This document shows positions 16,489-25,164 of a stretch of 64,000 nt of DNA, in pieces. Source of the DNA: Siphonobacter sp. SORGH_AS_0500 (GTDB taxonomy: Bacteria; Bacteroidota; Bacteroidia; Cytophagales; Spirosomataceae); contig NZ_NHPP01000001.1 of assembly GCF_002838835.1 (NCBI RefSeq), positions 248,001 to 312,000 on the forward strand, in the 5' to 3' direction. The position numbers and the translations under genes were made by a program. The notes below the pieces were generated by a model. That model made no database searches, was not told where the DNA came from, and saw only the letters and a program-made list of their open reading frames with translations. Numbering within the stretch: the stretch's first letter is position 1; each line of letters opens with the position of its first letter.

Positions 16489-18414
16489 TTACTTCACTTC
16501 TTCGAAGTTTACATCCTGAACGTCTTTGTCATTGGCAGAACCATCAGCCTGACCGTTACCGGCTTCGCCTCCGGGGTAACCCGTAGGTTGACCTTCTGCA
16601 CCGCCGGCATTTGCCGCATTGTACATTTCAGTAGAAGCAGCAGACCAAGCGTTGTTTAATTGCTCGGTAGCGGCATCAATGGCAGCGACATCCTGGCTTT
16701 GATGAGCAGTACGTAAGCCCGTTAAAGCCGTTTCAATGGCTGATTTATTACCTTCTGAAAGCTTCTCACCGTATTCTTTCAACTGACGTTCCGTTTGGAA
16801 AATCAATGAATCGGCTGCATTCAGTTTTTCAATTTTCTCACGTTCTGCTTTATCCGAAGCTTCATTTGCTTTGGCTTCATCACGCATGCGTTGGATTTCA
16901 GCATCGCTCAGACCGCTGGAAGCTTCAATACGAATCTTCTGCTCTTTACCCGTTGCTTTATCTTTCGCCGATACGTTCAGGATACCGTTAGCATCTACGT
17001 CAAAGGTTACTTCGATTTGAGGAATACCACGAGGTGCGGGTGGAATATCACTCAGGTGGAAACGACCCAGTGTACGGTTTTGACCCGCCATTGGACGCTC
17101 ACCTTGCAATACGTGGATTTCAACCGAAGGTTGGTTATCGGATGCCGTAGAGAATGTTTCTGATTTCTTGGTAGGAATCGTAGTGTTGGCGTCGATCAGT
17201 TTAGTGAAGACACCACCCATCGTTTCAATACCTAATGATAAAGGAATAACGTCTAACAGAAGAACGTCTTTCACTTCACCCGTTAATACCCCACCTTGTA
17301 CTGCTGCACCAATGGCGACCGCTTCATCAGGGTTAACGTTTCTTGAAGGCTTCTTACCAAAGAATTTTTCTACTTCTTCCTGTACTTTAGGAATACGCGT
17401 CGAACCACCTACCAGAATTACTTCATCAATTTGTGAAGTACTGATGTTGGCGTTCTTCATAGCCTTCCGAACTGGTTCCATCATCCGTACGAACAGGCTG
17501 TCAGCCAATTGTTCGAATTTCGCCCGGGTCAGCGTACGCACCAAGTGCTTAGGCATGCCGTTCACGGGGAAGATGTAAGGAAGGTTAATTTCGGTTTGGC
17601 TTGAAGAAGAAAGTTCAACTTTAGCTTTTTCAGCGGCTTCTTTCAAACGCTGAAGAGCCATAGGATCCTGACGTAAATCAACGCCTTCGTCAGCTTTGAA
17701 CTCATTCGCTAACCAATCGATGATTACCTGATCGAAGTCATCACCACCCAGGTGCGTATCACCATCGGTTGATTTTACTTCGAAAACGCCATCACCCAAT
17801 TCAAGAATCGAAATATCAAACGTACCACCACCTAAGTCAAACACGGCAATTTTCATGTCATGTTTTTTGTCCAGACCAAAGGCCAGAGCGGCAGCCGTAG
17901 GCTCGTTAATGATACGCTTCACATCCAGACCTGCAATTTGTCCCGCTTCTTTCGTAGCCTGACGTTCTGCATCGTTGAAGTAAGCAGGTACCGTAATAAC
18001 GGCTTCAGTAACGGTTTGTCCCAGGTAATCTTCAGCCGTCTGCTTCATTTTCGTTAGAATCTGAGCTGAAATTTCCTGTGGTGTATATAAACGATCGCCA
18101 ATGCGAACGCGTGGAGTATTGTTAGGGCCTTGTTCTACTTTGTACGAAATGGTTTTCATTTCATTTTGTACTTCAGAGAAACTCTTACCCATAAAACGCT
18201 TGATTGACTGAATCGTATTCGTTGGGTTCGTAATAGCCTGACGTTTGGCAGGATCTCCTACTTTACGTTCGCCATTACCATTATCCATAAAGGCTACGAC
18301 CGAAGGAGTAGTCCGACGACCTTCGCTGTTTGGAATTACAACGGGCTCGTTGCCTTCCATTACTGCAACGCAGGAGTTCGTTGTACCTAAGTCAATGCCA
18401 ATGATTTTTCCCAT
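16489..18414 (-). CDS. dnaK: Molecular chaperone DnaK (Hsp70)
   Basis: ATP-dependent Hsp70 chaperone, 641 residues, full length. The nucleotide-binding domain starts [20 protein letters not shown] and carries the phosphate loops [17 protein letters not shown] and [11 protein letters not shown]. The interdomain linker is [19 protein letters not shown]. The substrate-binding domain and lid follow, ending in a Gly-rich stretch and the acidic [13 protein letters not shown]. No grpE or dnaJ is adjacent. I see no CIRCE element upstream and no confident -7 box. A strong terminator follows. Confidence 0.98.
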   Translation of the reverse strand: MGKIIGIDLGTTNSCVAVMEGNEPVVIPNSEGRRTTPSVVAFMDNGNGERKVGDPAKRQAITNPTNTIQSIKRFMGKSFSEVQNEMKTISYKVEQGPNNTPRVRIGDRLYTPQEISAQILTKMKQTAEDYLGQTVTEAVITVPAYFNDAERQATKEAGQIAGLDVKRIINEPTAAALAFGLDKKHDMKIAVFDLGGGTFDISILELGDGVFEVKSTDGDTHLGGDDFDQVIIDWLANEFKADEGVDLRQDPMALQRLKEAAEKAKVELSSSSQTEINLPYIFPVNGMPKHLVRTLTRAKFEQLADSLFVRMMEPVRKAMKNANISTSQIDEVILVGGSTRIPKVQEEVEKFFGKKPSRNVNPDEAVAIGAAVQGGVLTGEVKDVLLLDVIPLSLGIETMGGVFTKLIDANTTIPTKKSETFSTASDNQPSVEIHVLQGERPMAGQNRTLGRFHLSDIPPAPRGIPQIEVTFDVDANGILNVSAKDKATGKEQKIRIEASSGLSDAEIQRMRDEAKANEASDKAEREKIEKLNAADSLIFQTERQLKEYGEKLSEGNKSAIETALTGLRTAHQSQDVAAIDAATEQLNNAWSAASTEMYNAANAGGAEGQPTGYPGGEAGNGQADGSANDKDVQDVNFEEVK

Positions 18415-18530
18415 GATTAATATATTGTTTTAATTTTCTCGGTTATCGGTAGATATGCCTCTATTATCTAAATCCCCGTGCCCGGAAATGTTTTTTATGG
18501 TTTTTATGACAGATTGACAGTAAAAAAGGA

Positions 18531-18561
18531 AAAGTCCGCAGAAATAAATTCCACGGACTTT
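18531..18561 (-). terminator. Terminator of the DUF937 gene
   Basis: Stem AAAGTCCG / CGGACTTT (18531-18538, 18554-18561), with a T-rich tail on the minus strand. Confidence 0.6.
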
Positions 18562-18598
18562 CTCAATACTCATCTATCGTTAATGAATGCAATACGAA

Positions 18599-19180
18599 TT
18601 ATTTGCCGCCGAAAAGCCCGCCCAGTAATCCGCCGAGGCCTCCTTCATTTTCCTCTTTCTTTGCTGTATTGTTACCTCCTAACAAACTTCCTCCGATATT
18701 TTTCAGGTCGTTCATGTCTAACTTGCCATCGGCAAAGGCCCCGGCTACTTTGCTAAAATCGAAACCTCCAGTATTAGCTCCTGAGCCCGCTAACAGCGAG
18801 CCTAATACTGAACTCATATCTAAGGATTTATCTCCTGAGTTATTTAATTTACTAATAAAGGTGCTGAGTACGAGTGGTAATACTGAGCTAACAATGCTTT
18901 GAGCAGTACTCCCACTGATTCCAAATTTATCCATCAGACTTCCTATGGCATTCTGGGAAATTCCAGACACAACGGGACTTTGATTAACGTCCTGTTGTCC
19001 AGATAACAATTCCATAATTCCACCAATATTTCCTTTGGCCGCTTCGCCCTGAAAACCTTGTACAATAGAAGTTAAAAGCGTGCTTTGCACCGCTTCATTA
19101 TCCTGATTTGGAACGGCAGGATTATTCACTACTGCTTCCTGTGAGTTATTTTTGATAATATCTAACAATTGGTCTAACAT
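18599..19180 (-). CDS. DUF937 domain-containing protein
   Basis: 193 residues: an alpha-helical, Gly/Ser-rich protein typical of DUF937 (MLDQLLDIIKNNSQ; IGSLMDKFGISGSTAQSIVS; ends GLGGLLGGLFGGK). No signal peptide or catalytic motif is seen. DUF937 proteins resemble YidB; function is unknown. The final Gly-Leu-rich repeats (about residues 160-193) are low complexity. It lies upstream of dnaK on the same strand with a terminator between, so independent expression is likely. Confidence 0.8.
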   Translation of the reverse strand: MLDQLLDIIKNNSQEAVVNNPAVPNQDNEAVQSTLLTSIVQGFQGEAAKGNIGGIMELLSGQQDVNQSPVVSGISQNAIGSLMDKFGISGSTAQSIVSSVLPLVLSTFISKLNNSGDKSLDMSSVLGSLLAGSGANTGGFDFSKVAGAFADGKLDMNDLKNIGGSLLGGNNTAKKEENEGGLGGLLGGLFGGK

Positions 19181-19335
19181 AATTTCTGAATTTTAGTCAT
19201 ACGTTGATTAAACGAATAACAAGAGTGAAGGGCTTTTTGATTTAGAAAAATAAATTTGACTTCTGCATAACTAATCAGAAATTTACCAAAAAACAATACC
19301 GATAACTCATTCCCAAACATAACCTTCGACGTTTT

Positions 19336-19755
19336 ATGACAACCCGACTGGCATCTAATCAGTTAATTGAAGATTTAAAAAAAGAGGTAGAGGGCTTATT
19401 GTACACAAGTGAATCAGACGCTCCCTTTGAGGTTACTCCTTTGAGTTGGACGGGCGAAAAATCCCCTGAAAAAGAGGATTTTATCAGGCTTTTAGAGTTG
19501 GAAGAAGGAACGCCCATCCAAACCCAGCGGCTGGATACTTTCTTTAAACCTTTACTAAAAAGTTACGACTGGTTTGGAGAAGAAGAAACCGCTACGCTAG
19601 AACGGTATCAGAAACTGAAAGAATACGTTACTACTCAACTGACACACACCCAGGTGTATCGGGTAGGCGAAGTAGAAATCAAAGTATACATCGTGGGCGA
19701 AACGATCGATCAGCAATGGGTAGCTCTGAAGACCGAAGCCACTGAAACGGAGTAA
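19336..19755 (+). CDS. Nuclease A inhibitor (NuiA)-like protein
   Basis: 139 residues matching the NuiA family: the LLYTSESDAPFEV opening, a middle GTPIQTQRLDTFFKPL segment, and the C-terminal VYRVGEVEIKVYIVGET. In Anabaena NuiA blocks the sugar-non-specific nuclease NucA. No NucA-like nuclease occurs in this window, so the partner is unknown; in Bacteroidota such proteins are often found without a linked nuclease. It is cytoplasmic by sequence. It converges on rplT with a shared terminator. Confidence 0.8.
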   Translation: MTTRLASNQLIEDLKKEVEGLLYTSESDAPFEVTPLSWTGEKSPEKEDFIRLLELEEGTPIQTQRLDTFFKPLLKSYDWFGEEETATLERYQKLKEYVTTQLTHTQVYRVGEVEIKVYIVGETIDQQWVALKTEATETE

Positions 19756-19829
19756 GGTTCAGGATGTCTTTTCGTCAGTTATGATGAGTTCTGTAACCGA
19801 AAAGAATGTCAATCTGACGGTTATAAACG

Positions 19830-19861
19830 AAAAAGACCTCCGAGTTTTCGGAGGTCTTTTT
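19830..19861. terminator. Bidirectional terminator between the NuiA-like gene and rplT
   Basis: A perfect 14-bp stem (19830-19843 with 19848-19861) with A5 and T5 ends. Confidence 0.8.
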
Positions 19862-19892
19862 ATAGGTAGATACTAATAGCTTAGTCTACAAA

Positions 19893-20236
19893 TCATTTCA
19901 CATGATCAACTACAGCTTTGAACGCATCAGGATGGTTCATGGCTAAGTCGGCAAGTACTTTACGATTCAGTTCGATACCTGAGTTATGCAGTTTGCCAAT
20001 GAATTGAGAGTAGCTCAGACCGTGTTGACGAACACCGGCGTTGATACGAGCAATCCATAAAGCACGGAAATTCCGTTTTTCTGCTTACGGTCACGGTAAG
20101 CATAATTTAAACCACGTTCAACGGCATTTTTAGCTACCGTCCAAACGTTTTTACGACGGCCATAATAACCTTTGGCCAATTTGAGCACTTTTTTGCGACG
20201 TGCCCGAGACGCTACGTGATTGACACTACGTGGCAT
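19893..20236 (-). CDS. rplT: 50S ribosomal protein L20, frame broken by a single-base deletion
   Basis: L20 binds 23S rRNA and is needed for 50S assembly. From ATG 20236 the frame encodes [20 protein letters not shown], then [12 protein letters not shown] and [10 protein letters not shown], and then goes off track. Adding one A to the A5 run (plus-strand T5, 20076-20080) restores [20 protein letters not shown] and a normal C-terminus ending at the TGA at 19893-19895, 114 residues in all. Since L20 is essential and the rest is intact, a sequence error is by far the best explanation. It is last in the infC-rpmI-rplT order; the rpmI-rplT spacer is 161 bp and holds a hairpin repeat. Confidence 0.93.
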
Positions 20237-20259
20237 AATGTGTTAGTTTTTTGACGTTG

Positions 20260-20334
20260 GCGGAAAGGGTTTTGAGTTTGGGGTTGAGGGTTTTGAGTTA
20301 AACTCTAAACAAACAACTCTAAACGCTAAACTCA
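20260..20334. repeat. Intercistronic GTTTTGAGTT-type hairpin element (rpmI/rplT spacer)
   Basis: The left arm holds two copies of GGGTTTTGAGTT (about 20267-20300). The right arm holds AACTCTAAAC-type words (20300-20332). The stem is imperfect. It is the same family as at 21589, 23752, 37472, 58920, 61006 and 61987. Confidence 0.55.
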
Positions 20335-20397
20335 TTTCTCTTGAAGGCCATTAGTCGGGTTAAACAAGGAAAACCTGTAATCAGTCCGAAGAATGAA

Positions 20398-20592
20398 TTA
20401 CTTAGCGAGCAGAGCGATTACGCGAGCGTGATCTGACTCATGCACCAGCGTGGTTTTAACGAGGTTAGCCTTACGCTTGTTAGACTTTTTCGTTAAAATG
20501 TGGCTGTGGAAGGCATGCTTCCGCTTGATTTGTCCGGTTCCAGTCAGCTTAAAACGCTTTTTGGAGCCCGAGTTTGATTTTTGCTTAGGCAT
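20398..20592 (-). CDS. rpmI: 50S ribosomal protein L35
   Basis: 64 residues, intact: [20 protein letters not shown] then a highly basic [22 protein letters not shown] segment, diagnostic for L35. It lies between infC and rplT in the usual order, but 418 bp from infC instead of the usual few bases. A terminator-like hairpin and a new promoter box occupy that gap. Confidence 0.95.
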   Translation of the reverse strand: MPKQKSNSGSKKRFKLTGTGQIKRKHAFHSHILTKKSNKRKANLVKTTLVHESDHARVIALLAK

Positions 20593-20644
20593 AAAACTGA
20601 ACCTGTTAACGTTATAAAAAAGGTACTATTTGTGAAATGAACCG

Positions 20645-20652
20645 CAAAGGTA
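20645..20652 (-). promoter_or_regulatory. Bacteroidota -7 box (TACCTTTG) for rpmI-rplT
   Basis: On the minus strand it predicts a start near 20640 and a leader of about 48 bases before the rpmI ATG at 20592. Confidence 0.5.
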
Positions 20653-20805
20653 AGGAAAAATGACAAGATTTTAATAGGCAGGTGGATTCAATTTTAGGAA
20701 AACCGTGATTTATTCTTGTGTAAAGGCCATTGAAATTCTTTTTACCGCATGCACCTTTGAAAAAGGCATGAGCCTTTGCCAAAAATAAAATGCTCATTCT
20801 CCCTG

Positions 20806-20862
20806 GTTGGTGTCCTCACCAACACCCTATTCCTTTAGTAATGGCTGGTGAAGACACCAGCC
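20806..20862. repeat. Paired GGYTGGTG hairpin element, copy 1
   Basis: GTTGGTG-TCCT-CACCAAC (20806-20823) is followed by GGCTGGTG-AAGA-CACCAGCC (20843-20862). One loop is pyrimidine and the other purine. Other copies are at 27974-28039 and 49700-49970. Confidence 0.7.
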
Positions 20863-20913
20863 GAGGCGAGAGAAAACGCGGACTAACGGCATTTGCTCAA
20901 AATCTTCTCTCAC

Positions 20914-20937
20914 CCAAACGCGATCAATCGCGTCTCC
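20914..20937. repeat. CCAAACGCGAT palindrome, copy 1
   Basis: CCAAACGCGAT-CA-ATCGCGTCTCC forms a nearly perfect hairpin. A perfect relative lies at 50065-50089. Confidence 0.5.
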
Positions 20938-20962
20938 ACAAAAGATAAATACCTATAACTAA

Positions 20963-20993
20963 AAACCCTCCACAGAAAACTGCGGAGGGTTTT
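20963..20993 (-). terminator. Terminator-like hairpin after infC
   Basis: Stem AAACCCTCCACA / TGCGGAGGGTTT with one mismatch, 18 bases past the infC stop, with a T-run on the minus strand. Confidence 0.6.
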
Positions 20994-21010
20994 GATCTAT
21001 TAGATAAAGC

Positions 21011-21571
21011 TTATTTTTTCACTTTGGGTGCAATGATGATGTTCATCCGGCGACCTTCCAAGCGAGCTTCTGATTCCAGTTTTCCGTGCTCTTCCAGATC
21101 TGACATAAATCTTTTCAGCAGGTTGAAACCCTGATCTTTGAACACGATTTCGCGTCCTGAGAATTGTACGTAAGCTTTTACTTTCGAACCTTCTTTCAGG
21201 AAGTTGATCGCGTGTTTCAATTTAAAATCGTAATCGTGGTCATCCGTTGTAGGACTGAAACGAATTTCCTTGATAACAACTTTAATTTGCTTGGACTTAA
21301 GTTCCTTTTGCTTTTTCTTCTGCTCGTACTTGAACTTAGAATAGTCAACGATCCGACAAACCGGAGGTTCAGCATTGGGAGAAATTTCAACCAGATCCAG
21401 CTCTTGTTGTTGAGCCATTTCGAGGGCCTGACGGATATCCACAATACCCTGGTCTACGTTTTCTCCAACCAATCGTACTTGTTGTACTCCGCGAATCAAT
21501 TGATTAATGCGGTAGGGTTCTTCTTTCCTTACAGGAGGTCTGCGGTTCATACCGCCAGGGCGTAATGCCAT
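21011..21571 (-). CDS. infC: Translation initiation factor IF-3
   Basis: Binds the 30S subunit and checks initiator tRNA and start codon. It has 186 residues, with the N-domain [20 protein letters not shown] and the C-domain [20 protein letters not shown], then [18 protein letters not shown]. The start is ATG (minus, 21571), not the AUU used for autoregulation in E. coli. It lies between thrS and rpmI, the conserved order, but is set apart from rpmI by a hairpin and a promoter box. The leader between thrS and infC holds two stem-loops that could control it. Confidence 0.97.
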   Translation of the reverse strand: MALRPGGMNRRPPVRKEEPYRINQLIRGVQQVRLVGENVDQGIVDIRQALEMAQQQELDLVEISPNAEPPVCRIVDYSKFKYEQKKKQKELKSKQIKVVIKEIRFSPTTDDHDYDFKLKHAINFLKEGSKVKAYVQFSGREIVFKDQGFNLLKRFMSDLEEHGKLESEARLEGRRMNIIIAPKVKK

Positions 21572-21588
21572 ACTTCTTAATTTGGTGT

Positions 21589-21670
21589 TTTTTGAGTTTT
21601 TCAGTTAGCGAGTTTTCAGTGGGATACAGATCTTACCGAAACCTCTTTATCCTGACTGAAAACTGAGAAG
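21589..21670. repeat. Intercistronic hairpin element (thrS/infC spacer)
   Basis: GAGTTTTCAGT (21610-21620) pairs with ACTGAAAACT (21654-21665 region). The word composition is like the other intercistronic elements. Confidence 0.45.
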
Positions 21671-21704
21671 AAGCCGTTAAATAAGCTTCCTTATTTAACG
21701 GCTT
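21671..21704. other. Perfect 15-bp stem-loop between thrS and infC
   Basis: AAGCCGTTAAATAAG (21671-21685), loop CTTC, and perfect complement 21690-21704. It begins 25 bases past the thrS stop. No U-tract follows on the minus strand, so it may be a processing or attenuation structure in the infC leader. Confidence 0.5.
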
Positions 21705-21728
21705 CAAAAATTATGTGCCTAAGATCAG

Positions 21729-23684
21729 CTATTTCTGAAATTTAAGCAAATTTTTATTGATTTCCTCCTTAGCAAGGGCAATAAACTGACCGATTGGCAT
21801 ACTGCCTAAGTCACCTTCGCCTTTTTTACGGATGGAAACCGTTCCTTCAGCCTGTTCCTTCTCCCCAACGATGAGCATAAACGGCGTTTTAGAAACTTCG
21901 GCATCGCGAATTTTCTTACCGATTTTTTCATCCCGGTGATCCACATACCCACGCAGGTCTTCTTCCTGTAACAGCAGGAAAATTTCATTGGCGTAGTCGG
22001 TATATTTTTCCGAGATCGGTAATACGGCCAGCTGATCGGGAGAAAGCCACAGCGGGAAGTTACCTGCCGTACTTTCAATCAGGATAGCAACGAAACGTTC
22101 GAGCGAGCCAAAAGGTGCCCGGTGAATCATAACGGGGCGGTATTTCTTATTATCTGAACCGGTGTATTCCAGATCAAAACGCTCGGGAAGGTTATAGTCT
22201 ACCTGAATAGTACCTAACTGCCATTTCCGTCCCAGGGCATCTTTCACCATGAAGTCCAGTTTGGGACCGTAGAATGCCGCTTCTCCGTATTCAATAACTG
22301 TATTTAGCCCTTTGGCTTCAGCGGAGCGAATAATAGCCTGTTCCGCACGATCCCAGTTTTCGTCGGTTCCGATGTACTTCGCCCGATCTTCCTGATCACG
22401 CAGGGAAACCTGAGCACTGTATTCACTGAAACCTAAGGCTTTGAATACATACTGAACCAGATCGATTACTTTCATGAACTCCTCTTCTACCTGATCGGGA
22501 CGGCAGAAAATGTGAGCATCATCCTGCGTAAAGCCCCGCACGCGAGTCAGACCGTGTAACTCACCCGACTGCTCGTACCGATATACCGTTCCGAATTCCG
22601 CAAAACGAACCGGTAAATCCCGGTAACTGCGTGGTTTCGAACGATAAATCTCACAGTGGTGAGGACAGTTCATGGGCTTGAGCAGGAACTCTTCGTCTTC
22701 ATCCGGCGTATGAATCGGCTGGAATGAATCCTTGCCATATTTTTCATAGTGACCGGAAGTTACGTATAATTGCTTCGAGCCAATGTGAGGAGTAACCACG
22801 GGTAAATAACCCGCCCGAACCTGAGCCCGACGCAGGAAGTTTTCCAGACGTTCCCGCAGAGCCGCACCTTTGGGTAACCACAGAGGTAAACCCTGTCCTA
22901 CCCGCTCGGAGAAGGTGAAGAGTTCGAGTTCTTTCCCCAGCTTGCGGTGATCCCGTTTCTTGGCTTCTTCCAACACGTGCAGATACTCTTCGAGTTCTTT
23001 CTGTTTAGGGAAGGTCACCGCGTAAATACGGGTCAACATTTTATTGTTTTCGTTGCCTCTCCAGTACGCACCCGCTACGTTCAGAATTTTCGCAGCTTTG
23101 ATGAATCCTGTATCTGGAATGTGAGGGCCACGACATAAGTCCGTGAAATTTCCCTGGTTGTAAAACGTGATTTTTCCATCTTCCAGATCTTTCAGCAGAT
23201 CCAGTTTGTACTCATCTCCTTTTTCTTCGAAGTAAGCAATGGCATCCGCTTTCGAAATGGACGTACGGGTGAATACCTCTTTCGTACGAGCCAGCTCCAG
23301 CATTTTGTCTTCTACTTTCTTGAAGTCTTCCTGCGAGAATTTGTGATCGCCGAGGTCTACATCGTAATAAAATCCGGTTTCGATGGCGGGGCCAATACCG
23401 AATTTCACACCAGGATATAAAGCTTCCAGGGCTTCGGCCAGCAAGTGAGCGGACGAATGCCAGAAGGTTGATTTGCCTTCCGTGTCGTTCCAGGTCAGCA
23501 ATTTCACGTGGGCATCGGAGTCGATAGGGCGACTAGAGTCCCACACCTGACCGTCTACAACGGCGGCTAATACATTACGGGCAAGGCCTTCGCTGATGCT
23601 ACGGGCGATGTCCATGCCGGAGACACCCTTCGGAAACGTACGGATGCTTCCGTCCGGCAGGGTAATTTGGATTTGGTTTTCCAT
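21729..23684 (-). CDS. thrS: Threonine--tRNA ligase
   Basis: Class II synthetase charging tRNA-Thr, 651 residues, full length. The TGS domain is at 1-60 ([20 protein letters not shown]). The editing domain has zinc/catalytic HSSAH near residue 77 and the downstream CRGPH motif. The catalytic core has the NCPHHCEIY Zn site, motif 2 [31 protein letters not shown] (Arg-rich loop, described by key residues R-G-F-T-Q-D-D), and the motif 3 segment [11 protein letters not shown]-terminal anticodon-binding domain is present ([15 protein letters not shown]). It heads the thrS-infC cluster. A 7-bp hairpin in its leader (23715-23737) is a possible control site. Confidence 0.98.
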   Translation of the reverse strand: MENQIQITLPDGSIRTFPKGVSGMDIARSISEGLARNVLAAVVDGQVWDSSRPIDSDAHVKLLTWNDTEGKSTFWHSSAHLLAEALEALYPGVKFGIGPAIETGFYYDVDLGDHKFSQEDFKKVEDKMLELARTKEVFTRTSISKADAIAYFEEKGDEYKLDLLKDLEDGKITFYNQGNFTDLCRGPHIPDTGFIKAAKILNVAGAYWRGNENNKMLTRIYAVTFPKQKELEEYLHVLEEAKKRDHRKLGKELELFTFSERVGQGLPLWLPKGAALRERLENFLRRAQVRAGYLPVVTPHIGSKQLYVTSGHYEKYGKDSFQPIHTPDEDEEFLLKPMNCPHHCEIYRSKPRSYRDLPVRFAEFGTVYRYEQSGELHGLTRVRGFTQDDAHIFCRPDQVEEEFMKVIDLVQYVFKALGFSEYSAQVSLRDQEDRAKYIGTDENWDRAEQAIIRSAEAKGLNTVIEYGEAAFYGPKLDFMVKDALGRKWQLGTIQVDYNLPERFDLEYTGSDNKKYRPVMIHRAPFGSLERFVAILIESTAGNFPLWLSPDQLAVLPISEKYTDYANEIFLLLQEEDLRGYVDHRDEKIGKKIRDAEVSKTPFMLIVGEKEQAEGTVSIRKKGEGDLGSMPIGQFIALAKEEINKNLLKFQK

Positions 23685-23751
23685 TTGTATTTAGTAAATA
23701 GAACGATTAAAAAATCACGGAGATACAAAGTCCGTGAGTGCTTTGTTAGTT

Positions 23752-23834
23752 CAGCGTTTTGGGTTAGGGGTTTTGAGTTAATTATGATTACTCTTTTTCA
23801 ACCACTCGAAACCCAAAACTCCTAACAACTAAAC
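23752..23834. repeat. Intercistronic hairpin element (TPR gene/thrS spacer)
   Basis: The left arm GCGTTTTGGGTTAGGGGTTT (from 23754) and the right arm GAAACCCAAAACTCCTAAC (23808-23826) are largely complementary. The right arm runs up to the stop of the TPR gene. Confidence 0.55.
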
Positions 23835-24970
23835 TATATGGTATCGCCTTCGGCGGTGCCGTTGGTTTTGTCGGGGACGGCTAGTCCGGGGCGGTATCTT
23901 TCTTCCTGACGTAAATACGGGTAATTCGTCAATTGTCTCCGCCGGGTTCGCCAATACCCTCCTACGGCTTTGCGATTGGCTGGATTTTCTCTGGCTTCCT
24001 CCAGGTAATAATCCATGGCTTTGTCATCGTCCCCTGTATATTCAAGGCACTGAGCCATGAGAAAGTTCAATCCGAGGTAATTTGGGCTTGTTTTCTCAAC
24101 AATTCGCAAATGCTTGAGAGCTGGGACCACCTTTTGCACGCCAAATAAAATAGATGCCGCGTACATATTCGCTCCCGGATGCTCAGGTTCTACCTTTAAG
24201 GTTTTGTTAAATTCCGCATAGGCACTATCTACCTGAGCGGTATGCGTAAAAGCCAATCCTCGCCGGTAGTGCAAGTCCGCATCTTTGGGGTAATAATTCA
24301 GCCCTTCCCGGGCGAACCATAAGGCTTTCAGATAGTCCTTTTGCTGGTAATAAATGGAAGAAAGCTGCTGATACGCTCCCAAAAATCCGGGAACCAGCGT
24401 TCGGGTTCGCATGAATAATACCAAAGCTGCCGTCGTGTCTCCAAGCTTGGCCGCAATCATCCCCCGGTAGAAATACGCCTCTCCGTAATAAGGATTAATC
24501 TGCAAAGTGCGGGCCAGGTATTGTCTGGATTTCCCTAGCTGATTGACCCGCTGGTATAAGTCGGCCAGCAAAACATAGACATCTGGATTCCGTTCGTTGA
24601 GAATTTCGGCTCGCTGAGCGGCCTGTAAAGCCTCGTTAATCTGCTTTTTTTCACGTAGAATCCGGGCTTTGGTTACGTAATACCGACCCGTATTTCGTTT
24701 CAGATTAATAGCCGTATTAATATCTTCCAAAGCGGCGTCCAACTCCGACCGTTGCAGGTAAATCTCAGCTCTTTTCTGATAATTTTCCGCCAGATCAGGA
24801 TACTGCTGAATGGCCCGACTCAGGAATTCCAGGGCTTTAGGCGTTGAGAATCCTTCGTTCATATTCGGTAAAGGTGGGATACGCACGCCCTCCTGTTCTT
24901 CCGAAGAACAGCCCATCAATACCCAACTCAGAACGACCAGAAACCCTACAACTTTCCCGAAACGAATCAT
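23834..24970 (-). CDS. Tetratricopeptide-repeat lipoprotein
   Basis: 378 residues. It has a lipoprotein signal, MIRFGKVVGFLVVLSWVLMG then CSSEE (Cys21). The body is a run of TPR units (PDLAENYQKRAEIYLQRSEL, LDAALEDINTAINLKRNTGR, NPYYGEAYFYRGMIAAKLGD, DADLHYRRGLAFTHTAQVDS), probably seven or more from residue 50 to 340. It is likely an outer-membrane or periplasmic scaffold. TPR lipoproteins near translation genes have no known fixed role. A TAATTTTG -7 box at 24991-24998 (-) sits 16-21 bases upstream. Confidence 0.86.
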   Translation of the reverse strand: MIRFGKVVGFLVVLSWVLMGCSSEEQEGVRIPPLPNMNEGFSTPKALEFLSRAIQQYPDLAENYQKRAEIYLQRSELDAALEDINTAINLKRNTGRYYVTKARILREKKQINEALQAAQRAEILNERNPDVYVLLADLYQRVNQLGKSRQYLARTLQINPYYGEAYFYRGMIAAKLGDTTAALVLFMRTRTLVPGFLGAYQQLSSIYYQQKDYLKALWFAREGLNYYPKDADLHYRRGLAFTHTAQVDSAYAEFNKTLKVEPEHPGANMYAASILFGVQKVVPALKHLRIVEKTSPNYLGLNFLMAQCLEYTGDDDKAMDYYLEEARENPANRKAVGGYWRTRRRQLTNYPYLRQEERYRPGLAVPDKTNGTAEGDTI

Positions 24971-24990
24971 TTCTACAACTTAAAACGCCG

Positions 24991-24998
24991 CAAAATTA
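24991..24998 (-). promoter_or_regulatory. Bacteroidota -7 box (TAATTTTG) for the TPR lipoprotein gene
   Basis: Predicts a very short leader (about 16 bases) before the ATG at 24970. Confidence 0.5.
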
Positions 24999-25164
24999 GT
25001 CGGTTTCGGGGAAAGTTTGACGTTTTGTGTTTAGAGTTTTGAGTGAAAGCATTCATTGCTCCCCCTCTATCTTCTCATTAACCTTATTTAACTTTAAAGA
25101 AAGGTTCGTTAACCCTTTCCTTTTCTAGGGTCGGGTACTTTCGTCCAAAGAAATGATTTTCCCC

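Larger units (their letters stand above)
20593..21010. other. 418-bp spacer between infC and rpmI holding a promoter, paired palindromes and a terminator
   Basis: No gene is seen. On the minus strand it holds, in transcription order: an infC terminator-like hairpin (20963-20993), an AAACGCGAT palindrome (20914-20937), a pair of GGYTGGTG hairpins (20806-20862), and a TACCTTTG promoter box (20645-20652) about 50 bases before rpmI. Confidence 0.6.

Noticed and set aside
16489..19180. dnaK-DUF937 as a functional chaperone operon
   Set aside because: A terminator-like hairpin (18531-18561) separates them and no known link exists between the families.
20237..20334. Telomere-like TTTAGGG repeats marking a replicon end
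   Set aside because: The GTTTAG/GGGTTT words form inverted, hairpin-making arms inside operons and are not long head-to-tail arrays.
20612..20797. Minus-strand ORF in the infC-rpmI spacer
   Set aside because: It crosses the promoter box, has no family resemblance, and sits in a repeat-rich non-coding gap.
20806..20862. Rho-independent terminator for rpmI or infC
   Set aside because: No U-tract follows either hairpin, and the same pair recurs in unrelated spacers.
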